A stretch of 64,000 nt of DNA, from NCBI RefSeq assembly GCF_900631945.1, contig NZ_UZWE01000030.1, positions 124,001 through 188,000 of the forward strand, given 5' to 3'. Positions 8,564 to 17,370 of this stretch are shown here, one piece after another; the stretch's first letter is position 1, and each line of letters opens with the position of its first letter. The stretch is from Paracoccus haematequi (GTDB taxonomy: Bacteria; Pseudomonadota; Alphaproteobacteria; Rhodobacterales; Rhodobacteraceae). The position numbers and the translations under genes were made by a program. The notes under the pieces are model-generated. The model saw only the letters and a program-made list of their open reading frames with translations. It was not told where the DNA came from and searched no databases.

Positions 8564-8798
8564 CGAGTTCGGACAGGATCATGTCCATGTCGAAGGGCGC
8601 CAGCTCCCCGCGCTCTGCCTCTTGCCAAGCAGGTTCAATCGCCTCGCGCAACCGTTGCAACCTGGCCTCGTCGCTTTCCTCGGTGGCGATCTTCAGGCGC
8701 AGCGCCTCTCGGATCACCTCGGAGGCGTTGTTGTAAAGGCCCGAGGCGACCTTCCGGCGGACATAGTCTTCCAGCTTTTCCGTCAGCGATACATGCAT
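8538..8798 (-). CDS. parD: ParD-family antitoxin (CopG/RHH)
   Basis: The 86-residue protein begins with a ribbon-helix-helix domain (MHVSLTEKLEDYVRRKVASG, then NNASEVIREALRL). An acidic C-terminal tail that would bind the toxin follows. I chose the ATG at 8798 because it begins at the beta strand of the fold. Transcription is toward the toxin gene. The pair sits between bhcR and the AzgA permease gene, interrupting an otherwise metabolic island, and probably autorepresses its own promoter. Confidence 0.88.
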   Translation of the reverse strand: MHVSLTEKLEDYVRRKVASGLYNNASEVIREALRLKIATEESDEARLQRLREAIEPAWQEAERGELAPFDMDMILSELDGENRKRA

Positions 8799-8853
8799 GG
8801 CGCAGGCTCCGTGTTCTGACACGAAGCCTACAATCCTTGTCAAAGCCTGTCCA

Positions 8854-10155
8854 TCAATGCCCCCCGAAGAACGCGAACTTGATCACGAACAGCGCCGCCA
8901 CGATCCAGGTCGCCAGGTGCACCTGCGACGCCTTGCCGGTCAGCAGCTTGATCACCGCATAGCTGATGAAGCCGAAGGCCAGGCCGTTGGCGATGGAATA
9001 GGTAAAGGGCATCGCCAGGGCGGTCAGGACGGCGGGGGCGGCCTCGGTCACGTCCTCCCAGGCGATCTCGGCCAGTTCGCGGACCATCAGGGTCGCCACA
9101 TACAGCAGCGCGGGCGCGGTGGCATAGGCGGGCACCGATCCGGCCAGCGGCGCGAAGAACATCGCCAGCAGGAACAGCAGCGCCACAACCAGGGCCGTCA
9201 GCCCGGTGCGCCCGCCCGCCTGCACGCCCGACGCGCTTTCGACATAGGCGGTGGTCGACGACGTGCCCAGCATCGAGCCGACGGTGATCGCGGTCGAATC
9301 CGCCATCAGCGCGCGCGACAGGCCGGGATTGGTATGGGCCGGGCCTTCCTTCAGCAGGCCCGCGCGCTTGGCGACGCCGATCAGCGTGCCGGTGGCGTCG
9401 AAGACCTCGACCAGGACCATGACCAGGATGACGTGGAAGATGCCGTAATGCAGCGCCCCCATGATATCCAGTTGCAGCAGTGTCGGCGCGATGGATGGCG
9501 GCATCGACATCACGCCCCCGAACTGGCTGACGCCCAGCAGGATCGACGCGACCGTGACCACCAGGATGCCGATCAGGATCGCCCCCGTCACCCGCAGCGC
9601 GTCCAGCGCCACGATGATGAAGAAGCCCAGGATCGCCAGCAGGGTGCCCGCGTTGGTCAGGTCGCCCAAGGCGACCAGCGTCGCCTCGCTGCCGACCACG
9701 ATGCCCGAGGATTTCAGCGCGATGATGCCCAGGAACATGCCGATCCCGGCGGCGACCCCGCTGCGCATCGACAGCGGGATCCCCGCCACCAGCCAGCGGC
9801 GGATGCCGGTAGCCGACAGGATCAGGAAGATGATGCCGCTGATGAAGACCGCGCCCAATGCCTGCTGCCAGGTGAAGCCCATGGCGCCGACGACGGTAAA
9901 GGCGAAAAAGGCGTTCAGGCCCATGCCCGGCGCCATGCCGATCGGCCAGTTGGCCCACAGCCCCATCACCGCCGAGCCGATGGCGGCAGCCAGGCAGGTG
10001 GCGATGAACACGGCGTTGCGGTCCATCCCCGTGGTCGACAGGATGTCGGGGTTGACGAAGATGATATAGGCCATCGTCAGGAAGGTGGTGATTCCGGCGA
10101 TCACCTCCGTCCTGACAGTGCTGCCATGCTGCGACAGCTTGAAGTAGCGTTCCAT
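8854..10155 (-). CDS. AzgA-type adenine/guanine/hypoxanthine permease
   Basis: The 433-residue polytopic membrane protein belongs to the AzgA-like branch of NCS2 transporters. The family opening TEVIAGITTFLTMAYIIFVNP and the motif GMAPGMGLNAFFAF are present, as is a TSSTTAYVESASGV segment near residue 285. It should import purine bases by proton symport. GGGAGG precedes the ATG. It is divergent from the allantoinase fusion gene, which supports a role in feeding purine catabolism. Confidence 0.92.
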   Translation of the reverse strand: MERYFKLSQHGSTVRTEVIAGITTFLTMAYIIFVNPDILSTTGMDRNAVFIATCLAAAIGSAVMGLWANWPIGMAPGMGLNAFFAFTVVGAMGFTWQQALGAVFISGIIFLILSATGIRRWLVAGIPLSMRSGVAAGIGMFLGIIALKSSGIVVGSEATLVALGDLTNAGTLLAILGFFIIVALDALRVTGAILIGILVVTVASILLGVSQFGGVMSMPPSIAPTLLQLDIMGALHYGIFHVILVMVLVEVFDATGTLIGVAKRAGLLKEGPAHTNPGLSRALMADSTAITVGSMLGTSSTTAYVESASGVQAGGRTGLTALVVALLFLLAMFFAPLAGSVPAYATAPALLYVATLMVRELAEIAWEDVTEAAPAVLTALAMPFTYSIANGLAFGFISYAVIKLLTGKASQVHLATWIVAALFVIKFAFFGGH

Positions 10156-10245
10156 GGGTTCCCTCCCGCGCGGCTTCCTCCGGCCGCCATGCGCGCAGCT
10201 TACGGGGGCCGTGACGGACGCAACAATCGGCCCCAGCCCGCAAGT

Positions 10246-10266
10246 CTTTCAATGGTCATTTGAAAG
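10246..10266. promoter_or_regulatory. Candidate operator between azgA-type permease and puuE
   Basis: CTTTCAA-N7-TTGAAAG is a perfect 7-base inverted repeat near the middle of the 220-base divergent region 10156-10375. A dimeric repressor there could control both the permease and the allantoinase operon. No regulator gene for it is visible in the window. Confidence 0.4.
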
Positions 10267-10375
10267 CGCAGGCGATCTTTTCCGATTCGTTGATACAGAA
10301 TTGTGCCACTGCCCGCTTGCCGCGCAGGCCGTCGCGCGGTTTGCTGTGGCAATGCCGCCACGGAAAGGATGCCCC

Positions 10376-11782
10376 ATGCGCTATAGCCGCGACCTGCGAG
10401 GATATGGAGAAACAACCCCCGACCCGCAATGGCCCGGCGGCGCCCGGATCGCGGTGCAGATCGTCGTCAACTACGAGGAAGGCGGCGAGAACAGCATCGA
10501 ACATGGCGACGCCGCCAGCGAGGCCTTCCTGTCCGAAATCATCGGCGCCCAGCCCTGGCCGGGCAAGCGGCACTGGAACATGGAATCGATCTATGACTAT
10601 GGCGCGCGGGCCGGGTTCTGGCGGCTGCACCGGCTTTTGAAGGACATCCCCGTCACCGTGTATGGCGTCGCCACGGCGCTGGAACGCAGCCCCGAACAGG
10701 TCGCCGCGATGAAGTCCGCCGGATGGGAGATCGCGACCCACGGGCTGAAATGGATCGACTACAAGGACATCCCGCGCGAGGTCGAGGCCGACCACATCGC
10801 CCAGGCCATAGCCCTGCACACCGCCGTCACCGGCGAACGCCCGCGCGGCTTCTATCAGGGCCGCACGTCCATGAACACGGTGGCGCTTGGCTGCGAGGAA
10901 GGCGGCTTCGAATACCTGGCCGACACCATCGCCGACGACCTGCCCTATTGGCATGTCCACAATGGCAGACCGCAGCTGATGGTGCCCTATACGATGGACG
11001 CCAACGACATGCGGTTCTCCAGCGGCCAGGGCTTCGGCACCGGGGTCGAATTCTTCGATTACCTGCGCGACAGCTTCGACGTGCTTTATGCAGAAGGCCA
11101 GGCGGGCGCGCCCAAGATGATGAGCGTCGGCCTGCATTGCCGCCTTGCCGGGCGTCCGGGCCGGGCCATGGCGATCCAGCGGTTCCTGGACCACTGCCGC
11201 GCGCATGAAGGCGTCTGGTTCGCCAGCCGCCTGGACATCGCGCGCCACTGGGCCGAGGTGCATCCCTGGCAGCCGCGCCAACGCCCGTCCGAGATGGATC
11301 GCGACAGCTTCGTCCAGAAATTCGGCGGCATCTACGAACATTCCCCCTGGATCGCCGAACGCGTCTGGGACGGCGAGATGGGCGCGGTCCATGACAGCGC
11401 GGCGGGGCTTGCCGCGCGCATGGCGCAGGTGTTCCGCAGCGCCTCGGACGAGGAACGGCTGGGCGTTCTGAACGCCCACCCGGATCTGGCGGGCAAGCTG
11501 GCGCAGGCCAAGCGCCTGACCGCCGACAGCACCGCCGAACAGGCCAGCGCGGGCCTCGACAGCCTGACGGACGAGGAACGCGCCACCTTCACCCGCCTGA
11601 ACGACGCCTATGTCGCCAAGCACGGCTTTCCCTTCATCATCGCCGTGCGCGACCATGACAAGCCCGGCATCATGCGCGCCATGCAGGCCCGCATCGACAA
11701 CGACACCCCCACCGAACGCGCCGAGGCCGAACGCCAGGTCGCGCGAATCGGCGAGCTTCGCCTGAAAGAGGCCCTGAAATGA
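10376..11782 (+). CDS. puuE: Allantoinase (PuuE) fused to OHCU decarboxylase (UraD)
   Basis: The 468-residue protein joins two steps of urate breakdown. Residues 1-300 form a polysaccharide-deacetylase-like allantoinase of the PuuE family (VVNYEEGGE, YDYGARAGFW, EIATHGLKWID). Residues 310-468 form OHCU decarboxylase, with HPDLAGK (368-374) and FPFIIAV (418-424). Together they would convert OHCU to allantoin and allantoin to allantoate, although the domain order is reversed relative to the pathway. AAGGA precedes the ATG at 10376; longer readings run into the promoter. It overlaps the next gene by four bases (ATGA). Confidence 0.92.
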   Translation: MRYSRDLRGYGETTPDPQWPGGARIAVQIVVNYEEGGENSIEHGDAASEAFLSEIIGAQPWPGKRHWNMESIYDYGARAGFWRLHRLLKDIPVTVYGVATALERSPEQVAAMKSAGWEIATHGLKWIDYKDIPREVEADHIAQAIALHTAVTGERPRGFYQGRTSMNTVALGCEEGGFEYLADTIADDLPYWHVHNGRPQLMVPYTMDANDMRFSSGQGFGTGVEFFDYLRDSFDVLYAEGQAGAPKMMSVGLHCRLAGRPGRAMAIQRFLDHCRAHEGVWFASRLDIARHWAEVHPWQPRQRPSEMDRDSFVQKFGGIYEHSPWIAERVWDGEMGAVHDSAAGLAARMAQVFRSASDEERLGVLNAHPDLAGKLAQAKRLTADSTAEQASAGLDSLTDEERATFTRLNDAYVAKHGFPFIIAVRDHDKPGIMRAMQARIDNDTPTERAEAERQVARIGELRLKEALK

Positions 11783-12672
11783 ACGATCTTCCCCCCGCCG
11801 GCGCGCCGACCGGCGACATCGCCGAAGTCCCCGTCGCCCAGCCCAACCGCGTGCCCTATGCCGGGCCGGTCGCCGGCCTGCCGCCGCAGACCGGGATGAC
11901 CACCGACACCGCCGTCTTTACGGAAGCCTATGCGGTCATCCCCCGCACCGTGATGCGCGATATCGTGACCAGCTATCTGCCCGGCTGGACGGGGATGCGC
12001 ATGTGGATGATCGCGCGCCCCTTGTCCGGTTTCGCCGAAACCTTCAGCCAGTACATCGTCGAACTGGCCGAGGGCGGCGGATCGGACAACCCCGACGACG
12101 ACCCGGAAATCCAGCACGCCCTGTTCGTCACCGGCGGAGAGATGTCCGTCACCATCGACGGCGCCGAGCATCTGCTGCGTCCGGGCGGCTTCGCCTATGT
12201 GCCCCCCGGCACCATCTGGTCCGTGAAGAACACCACCCCCGGCAACACCGGGTTCCACTGGTGGCGCAAGCGCTGGCAGCCGGTCGAGGGCGTCAGGCGC
12301 CCCGACCCGATCATCGCCCAGGAACAGGACATCGCGCCGTCCATGATGCCCGACACGGACGGCGCCTGGGGCACCACGCGCTTCATGGACCCGGCCGACC
12401 TGCGCCACGACATGCACATCACCGTCGTGACCTTCAAGCCGGGCGGATCCATTCCCTTCGCGGAAACCCATGTGATGGAACACGGCCTGTTCGTGCTGGA
12501 GGGCAAGGCCGTCTATCGCCTGAACCGCGACTGGGTCGAGGTGGGCCCCGGCGATTTCATGTGGCTGCGCGCCTTCTGCCCGCAGGCCTGCTATGCGGGC
12601 GGGCCGGGGCCGTTCCGGTATCTGCTTTACAAGGACGTGAACCGCCACGCGCCGATGTGGCCCAACAGATAG
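11779..12672 (+). CDS. (S)-ureidoglycine aminohydrolase (bicupin)
   Basis: The 297-residue protein has two cupin domains (about 80-160 and 215-285). The metal-site region of the second domain includes FAETHVMEHGLFVLEGKAVYRL. This is the UGlyAH/AllE family, which releases ammonia from ureidoglycine, derived from allantoate, to give ureidoglycolate. It is translationally coupled to the puuE-uraD fusion through an ATGA overlap. Ureidoglycolate lyase, which would release glyoxylate and urea, is not in the window. Confidence 0.9.
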   Translation: MNDLPPAGAPTGDIAEVPVAQPNRVPYAGPVAGLPPQTGMTTDTAVFTEAYAVIPRTVMRDIVTSYLPGWTGMRMWMIARPLSGFAETFSQYIVELAEGGGSDNPDDDPEIQHALFVTGGEMSVTIDGAEHLLRPGGFAYVPPGTIWSVKNTTPGNTGFHWWRKRWQPVEGVRRPDPIIAQEQDIAPSMMPDTDGAWGTTRFMDPADLRHDMHITVVTFKPGGSIPFAETHVMEHGLFVLEGKAVYRLNRDWVEVGPGDFMWLRAFCPQACYAGGPGPFRYLLYKDVNRHAPMWPNR

Positions 12673-12675
12673 GCG

Positions 12676-12702
12676 AAAGGCCGGGCCTGGTGCCCGGCCT
12701 TT
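12676..12702. terminator. Bidirectional intrinsic terminator
   Basis: AAAGGCCGGGC pairs perfectly with GCCCGGCCTTT over 11 bases around a 5-base loop. It lies between convergent genes (ureidoglycine aminohydrolase and the M32 peptidase) and probably serves both. Confidence 0.8.
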
Positions 12703-12706
12703 GTCG

Positions 12707-14179
12707 TCATAGATCGTAAATCTGCCCGAACTTCTGTTCCAGATAGGCCAGCAGCGGCTCGGGCGTCACATCTCCGCCGGTCGCCTCCTCGATCAGCGTG
12801 CGCGGGCGCTTCAACCCGCCATGGCGCTGCACGGTCTCGCGCAGCCATTCGACGGCGGGCGCGGCATCGCCCGCCGCCAGCGAGGCGTCCAAGTCCGGCA
12901 CCGCATCGCGCATCGCCCGATTCAGGCAGCCCGCAAAGACGTTGCCCAGGGCATAGGTCGGGAAATAGCCGAACAGGCCCACTGCCCAATGCACGTCCTG
13001 CAAGACGCCATTCGCCGGGCGGTCCACCACAACGCCGAAATCGCGCAGGAAACGGGCGTTCCAGGCCTCGGGCAGGTCGTCCACGCCCAGGCGCCCGGCG
13101 ATCAGGTCGCGTTCCAGGTCGAAGCGCATCATGATGTGCAGGTTGTATTGCACCTCGTCGGCCTCGGTGCGGATGAAGCCGGGGGTGACGCGGTTCACGG
13201 TCGCATAGAAGGCATCCGCGTCGGCGATGTTCAGCCCGTCGAAGGCGTCCGACATGCGGTGGAACAGCCAGCCGGTGAAGGCCCGGCCCCGGCCCATCTG
13301 GTTTTCATAGATGCGGCTCTGGCTTTCATGGACGCCCATCGACACGCCCCGGCCCAGCGGCGTGAAGGCGTAATCCGGGTCGATGCCCAGCTCATAGCTG
13401 GAATGGCCGACCTCGTGGATGGTGGAATAGAGGCAGTTGAAGGGATCGGTCTCCACCACCCGCGTGGTGATGCGGCTGTCCTGCCAGCGGCCGCTGCTGA
13501 AAGGATGGACGGCGATGTCCATCCGCCCCCGCGTCCAGTCATAGCCAAAGGCCGTCGCGCAGATGCGGGCCAGCCGGATCTGGGTTTCCTGCGGGAAATG
13601 GCCGGTCAGCGGCTGCGGCTGACTGTCCGCACCCAACACCTGTTCGCGCAGCGCGACCAGACGCGGGCGCATGGCGTCGAACATGGCGGCGATTTCCGCG
13701 CCCGTCATGCCCTGTTCGTAATCGTCCAGCAGCGCGTCATACAAATCGCCGCCCTCGGCCAGGGCGGCCGCTTCCTCGCGCTTCAGCATCAGCACCTGAT
13801 CCAGCGTCGGCAGGAAATCCTCGGGCGCGTCCTTGGCCCGCGCCTCGGCCCAGATACCTTGCGCCAGCGATGTCGTCCGCGCCAGTTCCTGCGCCAGCCG
13901 CGCCGGGATGCGGCTGGCCCGGCCGAAATCGCGGGCGATCAGTTCGACCGAACGCGACTCGGCCTCGGTCTGCGGCTCGGCGACCTCCAGCCATTCGCCG
14001 ATGCGCGGATCGGTGCGGCGTTCGTGCAGCACCGCTTCGATGGCGGCCATCTCCTCGGCCCGCTGTTCGACCGCGCCGCGCGGCATCACGGTTTCCTGGT
14101 CCCAGCCCAGCCGTTCGGCAATCGAAGACAGCGCCTCGGTCTGGCGTTGAAAGGCAAGCAGGTCGTTGATGGCCGTCAT
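12707..14179 (-). CDS. M32 family carboxypeptidase (Taq type)
   Basis: The 490-residue cytoplasmic metallopeptidase carries the M32 zinc motif HEVGH at about residue 255, in STIHEVGHSSYELG. Length is normal for the family. Its start codon overlaps the ctaA stop by four bases (ATGA on the minus strand), so the two are probably one transcript, although their functions are unrelated. It removes C-terminal residues from peptides; physiological substrates are unknown. Confidence 0.92.
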   Translation of the reverse strand: MTAINDLLAFQRQTEALSSIAERLGWDQETVMPRGAVEQRAEEMAAIEAVLHERRTDPRIGEWLEVAEPQTEAESRSVELIARDFGRASRIPARLAQELARTTSLAQGIWAEARAKDAPEDFLPTLDQVLMLKREEAAALAEGGDLYDALLDDYEQGMTGAEIAAMFDAMRPRLVALREQVLGADSQPQPLTGHFPQETQIRLARICATAFGYDWTRGRMDIAVHPFSSGRWQDSRITTRVVETDPFNCLYSTIHEVGHSSYELGIDPDYAFTPLGRGVSMGVHESQSRIYENQMGRGRAFTGWLFHRMSDAFDGLNIADADAFYATVNRVTPGFIRTEADEVQYNLHIMMRFDLERDLIAGRLGVDDLPEAWNARFLRDFGVVVDRPANGVLQDVHWAVGLFGYFPTYALGNVFAGCLNRAMRDAVPDLDASLAAGDAAPAVEWLRETVQRHGGLKRPRTLIEEATGGDVTPEPLLAYLEQKFGQIYDL

Positions 14180-15336
14180 CGGATGGTCCCCCTGACCGAA
14201 GTTTCATGCGGGTAACGCGCGTGATGCCGCGCCCGGATGATCAGCGCGAACAGCGCCACCGCGCCCAACTGGTGCGTCAACGCCAAGGCCAAGGGCGAGG
14301 CGTGGATCACGTTCATGATCCCCAGGCCAACCTGCACCGCAACGGCCACCAGCATGACGGTAAAGGCCCCCCGCGTCACGGGATGCGGCGACCGGCGGGC
14401 GCGCAGCCAGACGACCACGGCAAAGATCGCCAGCAGATATCCCACCATGCGATGGACGAACTGCACCAGGGCCGGGTTCTCGAACAGATTGCGCCAGCCA
14501 AGCGCGGCATCCCAGATCAGCGACGGGATCCATTCCCCGCCCATGGTCGGCCAGCCGGTATAGGTGCGACCGGCGTCGATGCCCGCGACCAACGCGCCGA
14601 TCAGGATCTGGCAAAAGGCCAGGTGCATCAGGCCGGTGGACATGGAAAACAGCTTGGCTTCCCCGGCGCGGCGGGCGCGCAGCAGGTCGGCCTCGGTCCG
14701 GCCCAGCAGCAGGACATACCACACGATCAGGCCCAGGATGACGAAGGCAAGGCCAAGATGCGTGGCCAGGCGATAAGAGGCGACGCGAACCATGCCTTCC
14801 GTCAGGCCGGAACTGACCATCCACCAGCCGATGGCGCCTTGCAGCCCGCCAAGCGCGCCCAGGCCCAGAAGGCGCGGCGTCCAGCCGGTCGGGATGCGCC
14901 TGGTCGCCAGGAAGAAGGCGAAGCCCGCCGCCCAGACCAGGCCGACCAGGCGGCCCAACAGGCGGTGCGACCATTCCCACCAGTAGATCTGCTTGAAGCC
15001 CGCCAGATCCATGTCCGGGTTGACCTCGACATATTGGGGGATCTGCTTGTAAGCCTCGAATTTCGCTTGCCATTCCGCCTGTGTGGTCGGCGGGATGGTG
15101 CCCGTCACCGGCGCCCATTCGACGATCGACAGGCCCGATCCGGTCAGCCGCGTGGCCCCGCCCAGGGCGATCATCGCCAGGACCATCACGAACAGCACCA
15201 TCATCCAGATGCGGATCGCGCGCCGCGCGCCGCGAGAGGCGCCATTGCGGGCGGCGTCGATCATGCCGGTCCGGGCGACGGGGCGGCTGCTGGCGGTGGG
15301 GTCAAGGACTTCCTCGAAAACGGGGCGCTTGGCCAT
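14176..15336 (-). CDS. ctaA: Heme A synthase CtaA (COX15)
   Basis: The 386-residue inner-membrane protein has about eight transmembrane helices. Landmarks are GGATRLTGSGLSIVEWAPVTG near the first helix, YWWEWSHRLLGRLVG, and FVHRMVGYLLAI in the second half, with histidines expected to bind heme. It oxidises heme O to heme A for aa3-type cytochrome oxidase. The ATG at 15336 follows AAGGAG; a longer frame upstream is not supported. It is followed by the overlapping M32 peptidase gene. Confidence 0.93.
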   Translation of the reverse strand: MAKRPVFEEVLDPTASSRPVARTGMIDAARNGASRGARRAIRIWMMVLFVMVLAMIALGGATRLTGSGLSIVEWAPVTGTIPPTTQAEWQAKFEAYKQIPQYVEVNPDMDLAGFKQIYWWEWSHRLLGRLVGLVWAAGFAFFLATRRIPTGWTPRLLGLGALGGLQGAIGWWMVSSGLTEGMVRVASYRLATHLGLAFVILGLIVWYVLLLGRTEADLLRARRAGEAKLFSMSTGLMHLAFCQILIGALVAGIDAGRTYTGWPTMGGEWIPSLIWDAALGWRNLFENPALVQFVHRMVGYLLAIFAVVVWLRARRSPHPVTRGAFTVMLVAVAVQVGLGIMNVIHASPLALALTHQLGAVALFALIIRARHHARYPHETSVRGTIR

Positions 15337-15374
15337 CGCTTGCTCCTTCAGGTCGGGCAGAGGGTAGGTGGGGG

Positions 15375-16103
15375 TCAGCGCCGGGTCAACTGCCGCAGCA
15401 TCCCGTGCAGGATGCGCACGTCGCCCCGCGTCAGGGCCAGGCGCGACCACATGTTGCGCAGGTTCAGCCGCATGGAGGCGGCCTTGGTCTCGGGGAAGAA
15501 GAAGCCCGCCTCGGTCAGGCGTTCCTCGAAATGATCGCCCAGTTTTTCGATCTCCAGCCGGTCGGCCGGGGCGATGGCCTCGGGGCGGGCGTGGTGGGGG
15601 GACGGCTCGGCGGGCAGCAGATCGCGGCCGTATTCATATCCCATCAGCAGCACCGCCTGCGCCAGGTTCAACGAGGGGAAATCGGGGTTCACCGGCACCG
15701 TCACGATGGCGTTGGCACGGGCCACGTCGTCGTTTTCCAGCCCCGTGCGTTCCGGGCCGAAGATGATCGCGCAGCGCCCGTCATGGTCGCGCGCCATCTG
15801 CATTGCGGTGGCGGGGGTGTGGACGGGTTTCGACAGCTCCCGTCCCCGCGCGGTGGTGGCGAAGGCGAAGTCGATGCCTTCCATCGCCTCGGCCAGGGTC
15901 GGATAGATGCGCGCGCGGTCCAGAACCTGCCCCGCCGCGCCGGACGCCATGGCGACGGCGCGCGGGTTCGGCCAGACGTCGCGGGGATCGACCAGCCGCA
16001 TCTCGGTCAGGCCGAAATTCAGCATGGCGCGGGCGGCGGCGCCGATATTCTCGCCCATCTGCGGGCGGACGAGGATGACGACGGGCTGGCGATTGCTGTG
16101 CAT
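15375..16103 (-). CDS. tRNA (Cm32/Um32) methyltransferase TrmJ-like (SpoU family)
   Basis: The 242-residue protein is a SPOUT RNA 2'-O-methyltransferase. The motifs are VRPQMGENIGAAARAMLNFG (motif 1), IIFGPERTGLENDD (motif 2) and VPVNPDFPSLNLAQAVLLMGYE (motif 3), which form the knotted SAM site. The best fit is the TrmJ group, which modifies tRNA position 32, but other SpoU targets are possible. It is divergent from the ThiE-like gene. Confidence 0.88.
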   Translation of the reverse strand: MHSNRQPVVILVRPQMGENIGAAARAMLNFGLTEMRLVDPRDVWPNPRAVAMASGAAGQVLDRARIYPTLAEAMEGIDFAFATTARGRELSKPVHTPATAMQMARDHDGRCAIIFGPERTGLENDDVARANAIVTVPVNPDFPSLNLAQAVLLMGYEYGRDLLPAEPSPHHARPEAIAPADRLEIEKLGDHFEERLTEAGFFFPETKAASMRLNLRNMWSRLALTRGDVRILHGMLRQLTRR

Positions 16104-16171
16104 GGTGGCCAGATAGTCCGTCTGGCGGCGGGCGGCAAGCTGCGCTATGGGCGAGCGAAAGGAGTGCCGCC

Positions 16172-16783
16172 ATGTCAGACGCCCAAGACGCCCCGCAGCT
16201 TTACCTGATGACGCCCGCAGGCGCCCAGGCCTCGGCCCTGGGACCGCAGCTTGCGGCGGTGATGGACGCCTTTCCGGTGGCCTGCCTGCGCATCCGCGCG
16301 GGCGCCGAGGAGGACGAGTTGGGCCGTCTGGCCGACCTGGCCCGAGAGATCGCCCATGCCCGCGACGTGGCGGTGGTGATCGACGATCACGTCGTGCTGG
16401 CGCAGCGGCACGGGTTGGACGGGGTGCATCTGACGGATGGCGCGAAGGCCGTGCGCTATGCGCGCAAGGAACTGGGCGCGGATGCCATCGTCGGCGCCTT
16501 CTGCGGGTCGTCGCGCCACGACGGCATGACCGCGGGCGAGGCCGGGGCGGATTACGTCAGCTTCGGCCCGGTGGGCGCATCGGCCCTGTATCGGGGCGAT
16601 CCCGTGGATTTGGACGTGTTCCAGTGGTGGTCCGAGACGATCGAGGTTCCGGTCGTGGCCGAGGGCGCGATCACCCGCGCCTTGCTGGAGCAGCTGTCGC
16701 CGGTCAGCGATTTCATCGCCATCGGACCCGAGATCTGGTCGGCCGAGGATCCGGTGGCGGCGCTGATAGCCCTGTGGGGCTAG
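16172..16783 (+). CDS. ThiE/TenI-like thiamine phosphate synthase family protein
   Basis: The 203-residue TIM-barrel protein resembles thiamine phosphate synthase, with DGVHLTDGAK, VGAFCGSSRH, ADYVSFGPVGAS and VVAEGAI at the expected barrel positions. The pyrophosphate-binding QxRxK motif of true ThiE is not seen; the equivalent strand reads ACLRIRAGAE. It could be a divergent ThiE or a TenI-like paralogue without synthase activity. No other thiamine gene is nearby. It converges on purN with a four-base overlap. Confidence 0.6.
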   Translation: MSDAQDAPQLYLMTPAGAQASALGPQLAAVMDAFPVACLRIRAGAEEDELGRLADLAREIAHARDVAVVIDDHVVLAQRHGLDGVHLTDGAKAVRYARKELGADAIVGAFCGSSRHDGMTAGEAGADYVSFGPVGASALYRGDPVDLDVFQWWSETIEVPVVAEGAITRALLEQLSPVSDFIAIGPEIWSAEDPVAALIALWG

Positions 16784-17370
16784 ATGTCGAAACGTTCGCG
16801 CGCCCCGGACGCGAAGCGGCGCAAGATCAACGGGTAAAGCTGGTGTTCGCGTTGCAGCACGCGGGCGGCCAGCGTTTCTGGCGTGTCGCCCGGTTCGACG
16901 GGAACGCGCGCCTGGCCCAGGATCGGACCTGAATCCAGATCGGTCGTCACCTCGTGGACGGTGGCCCCTGCCTCGGCATCGCCCGCCTCGATGGCGCGGG
17001 CATGGGTGTGCAGGCCTGGGTATTTGGGCAAAAGAGAAGGATGGATGTTCAGCATCCTGCCTTCGAAGCGGTCGATGAAGCCGGGCGTCAGGATGCGCAT
17101 GAAGCCCGCCAGGCAGAGGATGTCGGGGCGCGACTCCAGCAGCGGTTCCAGAAGGGCGGCCTCGAACGCGGCGCGGTCGCCCTTGAAGGCGCGGTGATCC
17201 ACGGCGGCGGTCGGCACGCCCAGGGCTGCGGCTTTCGCCAGACCGGCGGCGGTGGGGTCGTTGGACGCCACCAGCACCGGCTGGGCTGGATGGTCCTCCG
17301 ACCGCATGTCCTGAACCAGGCGGACCATGTTCGATCCGCCCCCCGAGATCAGGATGGCGACCCGCTTCAC
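16780..17370 (-). CDS. purN: Phosphoribosylglycinamide formyltransferase PurN
   Basis: The 196-residue enzyme uses 10-formyltetrahydrofolate to formylate GAR in purine synthesis. It shows the N-terminal ISGGGSNM phosphate loop, LAGFMRIL, the catalytic [19 protein letters not shown] and [11 protein letters not shown]. The start is GTG at 17370, overlapping the purM stop by four bases (GTGA), which gives strong translational coupling. The neighbouring ThiE-like gene is convergent and unrelated. Confidence 0.95.
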   Translation of the reverse strand: MKRVAILISGGGSNMVRLVQDMRSEDHPAQPVLVASNDPTAAGLAKAAALGVPTAAVDHRAFKGDRAAFEAALLEPLLESRPDILCLAGFMRILTPGFIDRFEGRMLNIHPSLLPKYPGLHTHARAIEAGDAEAGATVHEVTTDLDSGPILGQARVPVEPGDTPETLAARVLQREHQLYPLILRRFASGARERFDI

